Shown: piece by piece, positions 34,715 to 42,324 of the stretch
How positions within the stretch are numbered: the stretch's first letter is position 1
How the letters are laid out: the number at the start of each line of letters is the position of its first letter
Assembly (NCBI RefSeq): GCF_029846275.1
Contig: NZ_JARVWS010000001.1
Span: 1,426,001-1,490,000 of the forward strand
Reading direction: 5' to 3'
Source: Nocardioides sp. CER19
Lineage (GTDB): Bacteria > Actinomycetota > Actinomycetes > Propionibacteriales > Nocardioidaceae
Length of the DNA: 64,000 nucleotides
Notes under the pieces: model-generated
Databases searched by the model: none
Told to the model about the DNA's origin: nothing
The model's input: the letters and a program-made list of their open reading frames with translations, nothing else
Position numbers and translations under genes: made by a program

Positions 34715-35401
34715 ATGGCCCACAGCGTGTTGATCGTCGAGGACGAGGAGGACATCGCTTTTCCGCTCGTGCGCACCCTCGAGCGGGAGGGATACCTCGT
34801 CCAGCGCGTCGACGCGGGGCAGAAGGCGCTCGACCAGCTCGCCGCCCGCCCGGCCGAGGTGATGATCCTCGACCTGGGCCTCCCTGACATGGACGGCCTC
34901 GACGTGTGCCGCCAGGCCCGGGAGAGCGGCTACGACGGGGCGATCATGATCGTCACCGCGCGAGCCGGCGAGCTCGACCGCGTGGTCGGACTCGACTACG
35001 GCGCCGACGACTACCTCGCCAAGCCGTTCGGGCTCGCCGAGCTCCAGGCTCGCGTGCGTGCCCTGCTGCGGCGCACCGCCGCCCACAACGGGGCCACCCA
35101 CCTGCCCGAGGGCGCGCTGCGCATCGACGTCGCCGCCCGACGGGTCTTCGCGGGCAACGGGGAGGTCTCGCTGACCGGCAAGGAGTTCGACGTGCTCAGC
35201 GTCCTCGCCGCGCAGCGCGACAAGGTCGTGTCGCGGGACCGGCTGATGGCCGAGGCGTGGGACGCGAACTGGTACGGCTCGACCAAGACGCTCGACGTCA
35301 CGATCGGTCGCCTCCGCCAGAAGCTCGAGAGCGCGGGCGTCACCGACAAGGTCGTGGCGGTCCGGGGCGTCGGCTTCCGGCTCGAGGGCGCCGATGCGTA
35401 G
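34715..35401 (+). CDS. OmpR-family response regulator
   Basis: A 228-residue regulator. The receiver domain has acidic residues in IVEDEED (residues ~6-12), phospho-acceptor Asp in MILDLGLPDMDG, Thr in IVTARAG and Lys in YLAKPF. A winged-helix DNA-binding domain follows (LTGKEFDVLSVLAAQRDKVV, then TLDVTIGRLRQKLE and VRGVGFRLE). It is preceded by a leaderless-type -10 element and followed 6 bases later by its kinase gene. The signal and targets are unknown; the preceding signal-peptidase-like gene may be part of the system. Confidence 0.93.
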   Translation: MAHSVLIVEDEEDIAFPLVRTLEREGYLVQRVDAGQKALDQLAARPAEVMILDLGLPDMDGLDVCRQARESGYDGAIMIVTARAGELDRVVGLDYGADDYLAKPFGLAELQARVRALLRRTAAHNGATHLPEGALRIDVAARRVFAGNGEVSLTGKEFDVLSVLAAQRDKVVSRDRLMAEAWDANWYGSTKTLDVTIGRLRQKLESAGVTDKVVAVRGVGFRLEGADA

Positions 35402-35407
35402 GCCCCG

Positions 35408-36631
35408 ATGCGTCCGCGGCTGACCGTCGCGTTCCTCGTCCTGGGTCTCGCGCTCTGCGCGCTGGCGTTCGTCGTCAGGTCCATCTCGCTCGAGTCCGCC
35501 TTCAGCGGCGACGAGAACAGGGAGATCCACGAGGCGGCGAGCATGATCGCCGTCGCGGTGCAGGTCCGCGACGACGCCGACGAGCCCGTCGACCAGAGCT
35601 TCCTCCGCTCGCTCATCGGCGACGACAAGCGCGTCGTCCTCCACTGGGACGGCTCGCCCGACTCCGACGTCGTCGCCGAGGGGCCGACCTTCACCGGGAC
35701 CGGCGACCCCAGCCGCTCAGACGACGTCTGGGCGAGCGCCGAGGTGCCCGGCGGCTACGTGTCCGTGAGCCAGTCGGAGCAGGTGGTCGACGACGTGCTC
35801 TTCGGCCAGAGCCGGGCGATCGTCGTCTTCTTCGTCCTGCTCGGTCTGTGCGCCGGCGTGGCCGGCTTCCTCATCGCGCGAGCGCTCTCGCGCCCGTTCC
35901 GCCGGCTGGCCGACGCGGCCGGTGCGCTCGGCCGCGGCCGGTTCGACCTCGACCTGCCCCGCTCGCGCGTCCCGGAGGTCCGCGCGATCAGCGACGCGCT
36001 CCGGACGAGCGCCACGCAGCTCCAGAACCGTCTGGAGCAGGAGCACGCCTTCGCCGAGCAGGCCTCCCACCTGCTGCGGACGCCGCTCACGTCGCTCCGG
36101 CTGGAGCTCGAGGACCTGGCGCTCGGCGACCAGCTCGGACCCGACATCCGCTGCACGGTCGAGCGCTGCGTCCAGCGCATCGACGAGCTGGACACGGTGA
36201 CCGGCGAGCTCGTCGGGATCGCCCGGCGCCCCGGCGGCCGCGGCGTCGAGGTGCCGCTGCGTGAGCTGGCCACGACGTGCGCCCAGCGCTGGGCGGACGA
36301 GCTCTCCCACCACGACCGGACGCTGACCGCCGCCGTCGACGGCGACCTCGAGACCACCTACACGGCCGGGCCGCTCGAGCACATCCACGAGCTGCTCCTC
36401 GTCGACGTGCTGCACCGCAGCCGCGGCTCGGTGCGGCTCGTCTACGAGGCGACCGACAGCGGTGCGCTCAAGCTGCGGATCAGCGCTGCCGACGGGCCGA
36501 CCAGCCGGGGCCGCAGCAAGGGACCCGGGTCGACGTACGTCCGGGCACGGGCGGTCGTGACCGCGCTCGGCGGACGCCTGGACGGCGAGTACCACGAGCG
36601 CGGACTCGACATCGTCCTGCCGCGTCGGTGA
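35408..36631 (+). CDS. Sensor histidine kinase with a degenerate ATPase domain
   Basis: A 407-residue membrane sensor. There is a first helix at residues ~5-25, an extracytoplasmic domain of ~110 residues, a second helix ([20 protein letters not shown], ~137-156), a HAMP linker and the DHp domain with phospho-acceptor His in [20 protein letters not shown]. The ATP-binding part is weak. The N box reads [17 protein letters not shown] without the usual Asn pair, and the G boxes are reduced to scattered glycines ([18 protein letters not shown], then [19 protein letters not shown]). It may be a low-activity kinase or mainly a phosphatase. It pairs with the upstream regulator. Confidence 0.85.
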   Translation: MRPRLTVAFLVLGLALCALAFVVRSISLESAFSGDENREIHEAASMIAVAVQVRDDADEPVDQSFLRSLIGDDKRVVLHWDGSPDSDVVAEGPTFTGTGDPSRSDDVWASAEVPGGYVSVSQSEQVVDDVLFGQSRAIVVFFVLLGLCAGVAGFLIARALSRPFRRLADAAGALGRGRFDLDLPRSRVPEVRAISDALRTSATQLQNRLEQEHAFAEQASHLLRTPLTSLRLELEDLALGDQLGPDIRCTVERCVQRIDELDTVTGELVGIARRPGGRGVEVPLRELATTCAQRWADELSHHDRTLTAAVDGDLETTYTAGPLEHIHELLLVDVLHRSRGSVRLVYEATDSGALKLRISAADGPTSRGRSKGPGSTYVRARAVVTALGGRLDGEYHERGLDIVLPRR

Positions 36632-36653
36632 CGGCTACGGCAGGATGTGCGCC

Positions 36654-37430
36654 ATGACGCTGCGACCGGTGGAGACCTGGCTGACCGACATGGACGGCGT
36701 CCTCGTGCACGAGGAGGTGCCGATCCCGGGCGCCAAGGAGTTCATCGAGGCGCTCAAGGGCTCCGGTCGCCGGTTCCTGGTGCTGACCAACAACTCGATC
36801 TTCACCCCGCGCGACCTGCGCGCCCGGCTGCTCGGCAGCGGTATCGACGTGCCGGAGGAGGCCATCTGGACCTCGGCGCTGGCCACCGCGCAGTTCCTCG
36901 CCGACCAGCGGCCCGACGGCACGGCGTACGTCGTCGGGGAGGCCGGTCTCACCACCGCGCTGCACGACATCGGCTACGTGATGACCGACCGCGACCCCGA
37001 CTACGTGGTGCTGGGGGAGACGCGGACCTACTCGTTCGAGGCGATCACCAAGGCGATCCGGCTGGTGGCGGCCGGGGCGCGGTTCATCGCCACGAACCCC
37101 GACGCGTCCGGTCCGTCGCAGCAGGGGATGCTGCCCGCGACCGGCTCGGTGGCCGCGCTCATCTCGACGGCGACCGGGCACTCGCCCTACTTCGTGGGCA
37201 AGCCGAACCCGCTGATGATGCGCTCGGCGCTGAACCGCATCGAGGCACACTCCGAGACCACCGTGATGGTCGGCGACCGGATGGACACCGACATCATCAG
37301 CGGGCTCGAAGCCGGCCTGCAGACCTGTCTCGTCCTCACCGGGTCGACCCAGCGGGGACAGGTGGAGCGGTTCCCCTATCGACCCACGCGCGTGTTCGAC
37401 TCGATCGCCGATCTCGTCGACCTGGTCTGA
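36654..37430 (+). CDS. HAD-superfamily (IIA, NagD-like) phosphatase
   Basis: A 258-residue cytoplasmic phosphatase. Motif I is [13 protein letters not shown] with the nucleophile Asp, motif II is VLTNNS, the cap domain of subclass IIA lies in the middle, motif III is the Lys in VGKPNPLMM, and motif IV is [17 protein letters not shown]. The NagD/PgpH-like group dephosphorylates nucleotides or sugar phosphates. AGGA stands 8 bases before the chosen ATG; an ATG 9 bases earlier is the alternative. It ends in a strong bidirectional hairpin. Confidence 0.9.
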   Translation: MTLRPVETWLTDMDGVLVHEEVPIPGAKEFIEALKGSGRRFLVLTNNSIFTPRDLRARLLGSGIDVPEEAIWTSALATAQFLADQRPDGTAYVVGEAGLTTALHDIGYVMTDRDPDYVVLGETRTYSFEAITKAIRLVAAGARFIATNPDASGPSQQGMLPATGSVAALISTATGHSPYFVGKPNPLMMRSALNRIEAHSETTVMVGDRMDTDIISGLEAGLQTCLVLTGSTQRGQVERFPYRPTRVFDSIADLVDLV

Positions 37431-37446
37431 CCCGCGCCGACGAGAA

Positions 37447-37472
37447 GGCCCGGCTCCCGTGGGAGCCGGGCC
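37447..37472. terminator. Bidirectional terminator
   Basis: A 12-bp stem, GGCCCGGCTCCC against GGGAGCCGGGCC with a minimal loop, flanked by AA and TT, lies between the convergent HAD phosphatase and SDR genes. Confidence 0.85.
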
Positions 37473-37479
37473 GTTCGTC

Positions 37480-38235
37480 TCACTGGGCGGCGTACCCGCC
37501 GTCGACCAGGTGGTAGCTGCCGGTGATGAAGGACGCGGCGTCGGAGGCGAGGAACGCGACGAGGCTCGCCACCTCCTCGGGGTCGCCGAGACGGCCGAGG
37601 GCGTGCTTCTCCTCGAGGGCCGTCAGGGTGGGCGCGTCGAGGTTGGCCTCGACGAGCGGCGTGCGGATGAAGCCCGGGCCCACGGCGTTGACGCGGACGC
37701 CGTCGGCGGCATGCTCGAGCGCCGCGTTCTTGGTCAGGCCGATCAGGGCGTGCTTCGCGGCGACGTACGCCGACGAGCCGGCGATGCCGACGGAGCCGAG
37801 CACCGACGCCATGTTGACGATGGCGCCACCGCCGTTGGCCGCGATCGCCGGGATCTGCGCGCGCAGGCCGTAGAAGACGCCGTTGAGGTTGATGTCGATC
37901 ACGGAGCGCCAGGACTCGACCGGGTACTCCCCGACCGGGGCGTTGGCGCCACCGATGCCGGCGTTGTTGACGGCGATGCGGAGCGGGGCCAGCTCCTCCG
38001 CGGCGGCGATCGCGGCCGCGGCGACCTCGGGGTCGGACGCGTCGCCGACGAAGGCCTTCGCCGTGCCGCCCGCAGCAATGATCTCGGCGACGACGGCGTC
38101 CGCGCTCTCCCGGCGCAGGTCGTGCACGAGGACCGACGCCCCGTTGGCGGCGAGCAGGAGCGCGACGGCGCGGCCGATGCCGGAGCCGCCGCCGGTGACG
38201 ATCGCGGAGCGAGCAGCGACGTCGTAGGTGGCCAT
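37480..38235 (-). CDS. Short-chain dehydrogenase/reductase
   Basis: A 251-residue classical SDR. The cofactor motif is TGGGSGIGRA (residues ~14-23), followed by NNAG (~89-92), catalytic Ser in NMASVLGSVG, YVAAK (Tyr-x3-Lys, ~157-161) and PGFIRTPL. HDLRR after the second strand suggests NAD preference. The C-terminus FITGSYHLVDGGY is standard. It is divergent from a TetR regulator gene, with a 14-bp inverted repeat between them, so it is very probably repressed by that regulator. The substrate is unknown. Confidence 0.92.
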   Translation of the reverse strand: MATYDVAARSAIVTGGGSGIGRAVALLLAANGASVLVHDLRRESADAVVAEIIAAGGTAKAFVGDASDPEVAAAAIAAAEELAPLRIAVNNAGIGGANAPVGEYPVESWRSVIDINLNGVFYGLRAQIPAIAANGGGAIVNMASVLGSVGIAGSSAYVAAKHALIGLTKNAALEHAADGVRVNAVGPGFIRTPLVEANLDAPTLTALEEKHALGRLGDPEEVASLVAFLASDAASFITGSYHLVDGGYAAQ

Positions 38236-38252
38236 GTGAATCTCCTTCCAGT

Positions 38253-38294
38253 TATCCGACGTTTGTCGGATTCATAAACTACAAACGTCGGATA
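38253..38294. promoter_or_regulatory. TetR-family operator between SDR and regulator genes
   Basis: TATCCGACGTTTGT (38253-38266) is repeated inverted as ACAAACGTCGGATA (38281-38294) with a 14-base spacer. The left copy also contains its own TCCGAC/GTCGGA dyad. It lies 17 bases from the SDR start and 37 from the regulator start, so it could control both. Confidence 0.8.
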
Positions 38295-38331
38295 GGGTCG
38301 GTTTTCTTCCCGATCGCACGAAGGAGCACCC

Positions 38332-38916
38332 ATGGACGCGCGACAGGCCCGCACCCGGGCCCGGCTGCACGCGGCTGTGCTCACCGAGGCGAGGACGACG
38401 CCGGTCGGCGAGCTCAGCGTGACCGCGCTGGCGCGGGCCGCCGGCGTCCACCGCTCGACGTTCTACGAGCACGCCGCCTCGCCGGGCGACCTGCTCCGCC
38501 AGGCGCTGCTCGACGAGCTCGACGAGCTGCGGGCGGACCTGCTCGGCTCGCCGGAGGGAGACACGGACGAGGCAGTGGCGGAGGCGACGCGTCGCGTGCT
38601 CGAGCACGTCCGCCGGCACGCGCCGATCTACCGCCGAGGCCTCGGGCCCGACAGCGGCCCGGGCAGCCTGGAGGGCCTCCTGGGCGACCACTTCCTCGAG
38701 TCGAGCCGCGAGCTGTTCCGCGCGGGTCGGCTGCACCTGTCCCTGCACGTCGCCGGCGTGGACGACGACGCCGTCGCTGACGTCGCTGCCCGCTTCGTCT
38801 CGCGCGCCACGGTCGGTGCGATCCAGGGCTGGTTGGAGCTCCCGGGCGAGCTCGACGTCGACGTCTTCGAGCGTCTGTACGACGCCCTGCTGCCGTCCTG
38901 GTGGGTGCAGCGGTGA
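38332..38916 (+). CDS. TetR/AcrR-family transcriptional regulator
   Basis: A 194-residue regulator. The N-terminal helix-turn-helix lies in LHAAVLTEARTTPVGELSVT and ALARAAGVHRSTFYEHAASP (residues ~11-50), followed by a helical ligand and dimer domain ending in LYDALLPSWWVQR. GAAGGAG precedes the ATG. The large inverted repeat upstream and the divergent SDR gene point to autoregulation and control of the SDR. The inducer is presumably the SDR substrate. Confidence 0.88.
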   Translation: MDARQARTRARLHAAVLTEARTTPVGELSVTALARAAGVHRSTFYEHAASPGDLLRQALLDELDELRADLLGSPEGDTDEAVAEATRRVLEHVRRHAPIYRRGLGPDSGPGSLEGLLGDHFLESSRELFRAGRLHLSLHVAGVDDDAVADVAARFVSRATVGAIQGWLELPGELDVDVFERLYDALLPSWWVQR

Positions 38917-39045
38917 ACCGTGGACAGCCGAAGCATGCCTGTGAGTCCGCTCACATGAACGGTTAAATACCAGGTCGAGACTTGGGACCTAGGTCCCGCC
39001 TCCTTACCTTCGAGTAGTTGCAGTCGCAACTACCGGCCTACGGCG

Positions 39046-39238
39046 CACGCCTAGTCCTGCCCCACGTCGGCGGCCGGTCCGAGACGGAAAGAGTGACGGA
39101 AGCACCGAGGGGCAGGAGCGGGGGACCCAACGTTTTCCGCGGTGGCGACCAGCCGCCGCTCGGGGTGAAGCCGACGCGCCGACAGCGCCCGGCCGGGCAC
39201 CTTCTCGCCCGAACCCGACAGCTCACCTCGTAGGCGTG
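39046..39238 (+). promoter_or_regulatory. c-di-AMP (ydaO/yuaA-type) riboswitch upstream of an NlpC/P60 gene
   Basis: The leader of the NlpC/P60 gene has the conserved pieces of the ydaO/yuaA class in order: GAGCGGGGGACCCAACGTTT (39116-39135), CTCGGGGTGAAGCCGACGCG, and the 3' core GCCCGAACCCGACAGCTCAC followed by CTCGTAGGCG. The closing P1 stem is CACGCCTA (39046-39053) with TAGGCGTG (39231-39238). In actinobacteria this riboswitch commonly sits before cell-wall hydrolase genes, where c-di-AMP lowers expression. An 8-bp hairpin (39014-39033) lies just upstream. The 38917-39045 gap otherwise shows no gene. Confidence 0.85.
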
Positions 39239-39254
39239 GGAAGGAAGACCACGC

Positions 39255-39968
39255 ATGCCCAAGTCAAGACTGCTGCGCCCTGCCACCAGGGTGCTCCTCG
39301 CGGTCGCCGCCCTGACCGGCGGCGCCCTGGCCATCCCGACGGGACACGGAACGGCGATGGCCGCCATCACGAACGTCGCCCAGACGACTCCCGCCGCACC
39401 GTCCGTGGACACGGCGGCACTCGCCCGCCAGCGGGCGGCCGCCCAGCAGGCGGCCCGCGTCCAGGCTCGCCGCATCGCCCGCGAGCGTCGCCGCGAGCGG
39501 ATCCGGGAGCGCCGCCGCCAGCACCGGCTGGCAGTGATCCGGCACCGTCGCGCGGTGCGTGAGCACCAGCGGGCAGTGCGCCTGCACCGGCTCCGGATGG
39601 TCAACGGCAAGGCGCTGCGCGCCTTCGACGTCGCGAGCGACCAGAAGGGTGACCCCTACGTCTGGGGCGCCACCGGCCCCAACGCGTTCGACTGCTCGGG
39701 GCTGACGTCCTACGCCTACCACCGGGTCGGGCTGAGCCTGCCCCGCACCGCGGCCGCCCAGTCGGGCGCCGTCCGACGCATCCCGCGCTCGCAGATGCAC
39801 CGGGGCGACCTGGTCTTCTTCAGCTCCGGCGGGCACGTCTACCACGTCGGGCTCTGGGACGGCCGACGCGGCGGCACGGACTACATCGTGCACGCCCCGC
39901 ACCCGGGCGCGAGCGTCCGGACCGAGGCGATCTGGACGAGCAGCTGGTTCGGCGGCACCGTCCGCTGA
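39255..39968 (+). CDS. Secreted NlpC/P60-family peptidoglycan hydrolase
   Basis: A 237-residue exported endopeptidase. A signal peptide ends near MAAITN (residue ~37). A strongly basic helical linker with many Arg and Gln follows (~55-115), then a C-terminal NlpC/P60 domain with Cys in FDCSGLTSYAY (nucleophile, ~154), His in GHVYHVGLW and a third polar residue in VHAPHPG. It cuts stem peptides in peptidoglycan, for cell separation or resuscitation. Expression is probably set by the c-di-AMP riboswitch just upstream, and AGGAAG precedes the ATG. A perfect terminator hairpin follows. Confidence 0.9.
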   Translation: MPKSRLLRPATRVLLAVAALTGGALAIPTGHGTAMAAITNVAQTTPAAPSVDTAALARQRAAAQQAARVQARRIARERRRERIRERRRQHRLAVIRHRRAVREHQRAVRLHRLRMVNGKALRAFDVASDQKGDPYVWGATGPNAFDCSGLTSYAYHRVGLSLPRTAAAQSGAVRRIPRSQMHRGDLVFFSSGGHVYHVGLWDGRRGGTDYIVHAPHPGASVRTEAIWTSSWFGGTVR

Positions 39969-39995
39969 CCTGACGCGCCTCAGGCATTCACCCCT

Positions 39996-40025
39996 GGCCC
40001 CGCCCGGATCCCTCCGGGCGGGGCC
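39996..40025. terminator. Rho-independent-type terminator
   Basis: GGCCCCGCCCGG (39996-40007) and CCGGGCGGGGCC (40014-40025) form a perfect 12-bp stem with a 6-base loop, 28 bases after the NlpC/P60 stop. It separates that gene from the tad operon. Confidence 0.85.
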
Positions 40026-40040
40026 GGTGGTTTCTCCACA

Positions 40041-40055
40041 TGCCCAATTTGGGCA
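40041..40055. promoter_or_regulatory. Palindrome in the tad operon promoter region
   Basis: TGCCCAATTTGGGCA, a 15-bp palindrome around a single T, lies 67 bases before the tadA start in an otherwise GC-rich gap. It has the size of a regulator operator. Confidence 0.45.
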
Positions 40056-40121
40056 CTTTCGGCACCGGGTCGCAGCCCTTAACTTTCTTTCCAGGACTCG
40101 GACTCGGGATCGGGGATCCGG

Positions 40122-41067
40122 ATGGGCCTCTACGCCGCGGAGGAAGCTGCCGTCGTCGAGCAGCTCGACGGCCGTGTGAGGGAGCGGGTACGCCGCGAGG
40201 GCGTCGACCCGCAACGCGACGCGGCCGTGGTCCGACGCATCGCCGAGGCCGTCGTACGCGAGCACGACGAGCGGAGCCTGACCGGTGCCGTCGCCGCGAT
40301 CACCGACCCGACCGCGCTGGTCGGCGAGCTGGTCGCCCGGCTCTCCGGCTTCGGGCCCTTGCAGCCCTTCCTCGAGGACCCCGAGGTCGAGGAGGTCTGG
40401 ATCAACGAGCCGAGCCGCGTCTTCGTCGCCCGCAACGGCCGGCACGAGCTCACCAACCTGGTGCTGAGCCGCGAGCAGGTCACCGAGCTGGTCGAGCGGA
40501 TGCTCAAGTCCTCCGGGCGCCGGATCGACCTGTCGCAGCCGTTCGTCGACGCGATGCTCCCGGAGGGTCATCGGCTGCACGTCGTGCTCGAGGGGATCTC
40601 GCGCGGCTTCAGTGCCGTCAACGTGCGCAAGTTCGTGCTGCGGGCGGCGCGGCTGACCGACCTCGTCGAGCTGGGCAGCCTGAGCGTCCCCGCCGCCGCG
40701 TTCCTGGAGGCGAGCGTGCGGGCCGGGCTCAACATCCTGGTCGCCGGCGGCACCCAGGCCGGCAAGACGACGATGCTCAACTGCCTCGCCGCCGCGATCC
40801 CCGGCGGCGACCGCGTGGTGAGCGCCGAGGAGGTCTTCGAGCTGCGCTTCCCCCACCCCGACTGGGTGCCGCTCCAGACCCGGCAGGTCGGGCTCGAGGG
40901 GACCGGCGAGATCCGGCTGCGCGAGCTGGTGAAGGAGTCGCTGCGGATGCGACCCAGCCGCATCATCGTCGGCGAGGTCAGGGCCGAGGAGTGCCTCGAC
41001 CTGCTGCTCGCCCTCAACGCCGGGCTGCCCGGCATGTGCACGCTGCACGCGAACTCCGCCCGCGAGG
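40122..41067 (+). pseudogene. tadA: tadA/cpaF pilus ATPase, 5' part, interrupted by the transposon
   Basis: The first 315 codons of a type II/IV secretion ATPase of the Tad pilus. An N-terminal helical domain is followed by VEEVWINEPSRVFVARNGRH, Walker A GGTQAGKTTM (~residues 207-216), the Asp box around EEVFELRFPHPDW, Walker B-type RIIVGEVRAEECLDLL and the His box MCTLHANSARE. Right after Ala-Arg-Glu the reading switches to element sequence (V-I-C-A-stop) at 41067/41068. The continuation ALVKMCTLPLLAGENI is found 18.3 kb away at 59346. The truncated product keeps the nucleotide-binding motifs but lacks ~100 C-terminal residues, so a working hexameric motor is unlikely. Confidence 0.92.
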
Positions 41068-41075
41068 TTATCTGC
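41068..41075 (+). repeat. Left terminal inverted repeat
   Basis: TTATCTGC directly follows the broken tadA codons and is the inverse of 59333-59340. The next bases, GCCTAGGC, form a small palindrome. The 41076-41193 stretch up to the first recombinase start holds no gene and probably contains recombinase binding sites. Confidence 0.8.
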
Positions 41076-41193
41076 GCCTAGGCAGGACGGGTCGCTTTCA
41101 TGTGCACACACTGGCGCCGCGGCTGTTAGCGAGTCCTATCCAACTGCGTGTCGCTGACATGAGAACTCCAACGAGCGCGCATACGGTGCCAGT

Positions 41194-42324
41194 GTGGCTG
41201 CCACTGTCTACGCCGCGAAGTACAGCCGCTCTGGAGGGCGGGCCGGCTGGCTCCTCGTGCTCCAGACGGCTACCTCCTCGCGCCGCGTCGACGTGCCGAG
41301 CGATTGGTTGGTCGCGCTGGCAGCCTCCACCGACTCAACGAACTCGTTGAGGTCGTCGGCGCAGTCGGTCGCGCAGTGGTGGACGTGGTGCGCCGACCGA
41401 GGTCTCGATCCACTGGCAACCGACGCAGTGCGCTTCGCTGAGTTTGTGTCCGCGTTGAGGGAGGTGCCGAAGGCGTATCCGTTGACAAGTGGGATTCGCG
41501 CGCTACCCGGAGATCCTCGCCTTCGGGCGTCGACCACGGTGGCTCTGCGCGTTGCCCAGATCAAGTCGTTCTACCGGTGGGCCTTGGCCAATGGCCGGAC
41601 TTCTGTCCACACCGGTCGCGGGATCGTCGGGTTCAAGGCACCCCGGGCCGCGAGAGTCATGCGCTCGATGCGGCTGGAACCACATCAGGTCAAGGCGCTC
41701 TTCAATCTCGATCTGCACCCGAGGAACCGCTTCGCGGTCGAGTTGCTATACGGCACCGGGCTGCGGGCGGGCGAGGCGCTCGGACTGTGGGTCGAGGACC
41801 TATGTGTGTCGGAACTTGTCGCTCGCGCGCTTGACTGCCCGTTGGCCTCGTTCCCAGGTCGACATCTACACGTGCGACGTCGCCTGAACGGCAATGGCGC
41901 ACTGGCCAAGTCACCATTTGACCGCATCGTGCCGATCGCGCCGCGAGTGATCGGCGCGTATCGCGACTGGCAGGCTTGGGCGTTCGAGCACCTGCCGGAG
42001 AGTGTTGCTAGTCCAATGGTGTTCGTCTCCGTGTCTGGGCCGACGCGCGGACGGCCCTTAACTCTGAGCGCCTTCAACAGCATGTGGATGTCGCAAGTGA
42101 AGAGCGCGCCCGACCTGAAGCAGGTCAACCCGCACCTACTTCGCCACACGTACGCGTCAGAACTGCTGGACGCGGGGGTCGACCGGCATACGGTCCAAGA
42201 ACTGCTCGGGCACCGGAGCCCGCTGAGTCTTCAGACCTACTCGCACGCGCTTGTAGTGACAATGGTTGGGGCCGTCGGGCGGCTTACAGATTGGCGCCAG
42301 CAGACAATCGGATTGAACGCATGA
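41194..42324 (+). CDS. Tyrosine recombinase, Tn554 TnpA-like
   Basis: A 376-residue site-specific recombinase. A SAM-like N-terminal core-binding domain (~residues 40-140, TNSLRSSAQSVAQWWTWCAD) is followed by the catalytic domain: box I Arg in YGTGLRAGEALGL (~188-200), HLLRHTYASEL (His and Arg), GHRSPLSLQTYSH with the late His, and Tyr as the nucleophile. Its stop overlaps the start of the second recombinase. The start is a GTG at 41194. Size and position match TnpA of Tn554-type transposons. It is the first gene inside the left end. Confidence 0.87.
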   Translation: MAATVYAAKYSRSGGRAGWLLVLQTATSSRRVDVPSDWLVALAASTDSTNSLRSSAQSVAQWWTWCADRGLDPLATDAVRFAEFVSALREVPKAYPLTSGIRALPGDPRLRASTTVALRVAQIKSFYRWALANGRTSVHTGRGIVGFKAPRAARVMRSMRLEPHQVKALFNLDLHPRNRFAVELLYGTGLRAGEALGLWVEDLCVSELVARALDCPLASFPGRHLHVRRRLNGNGALAKSPFDRIVPIAPRVIGAYRDWQAWAFEHLPESVASPMVFVSVSGPTRGRPLTLSAFNSMWMSQVKSAPDLKQVNPHLLRHTYASELLDAGVDRHTVQELLGHRSPLSLQTYSHALVVTMVGAVGRLTDWRQQTIGLNA

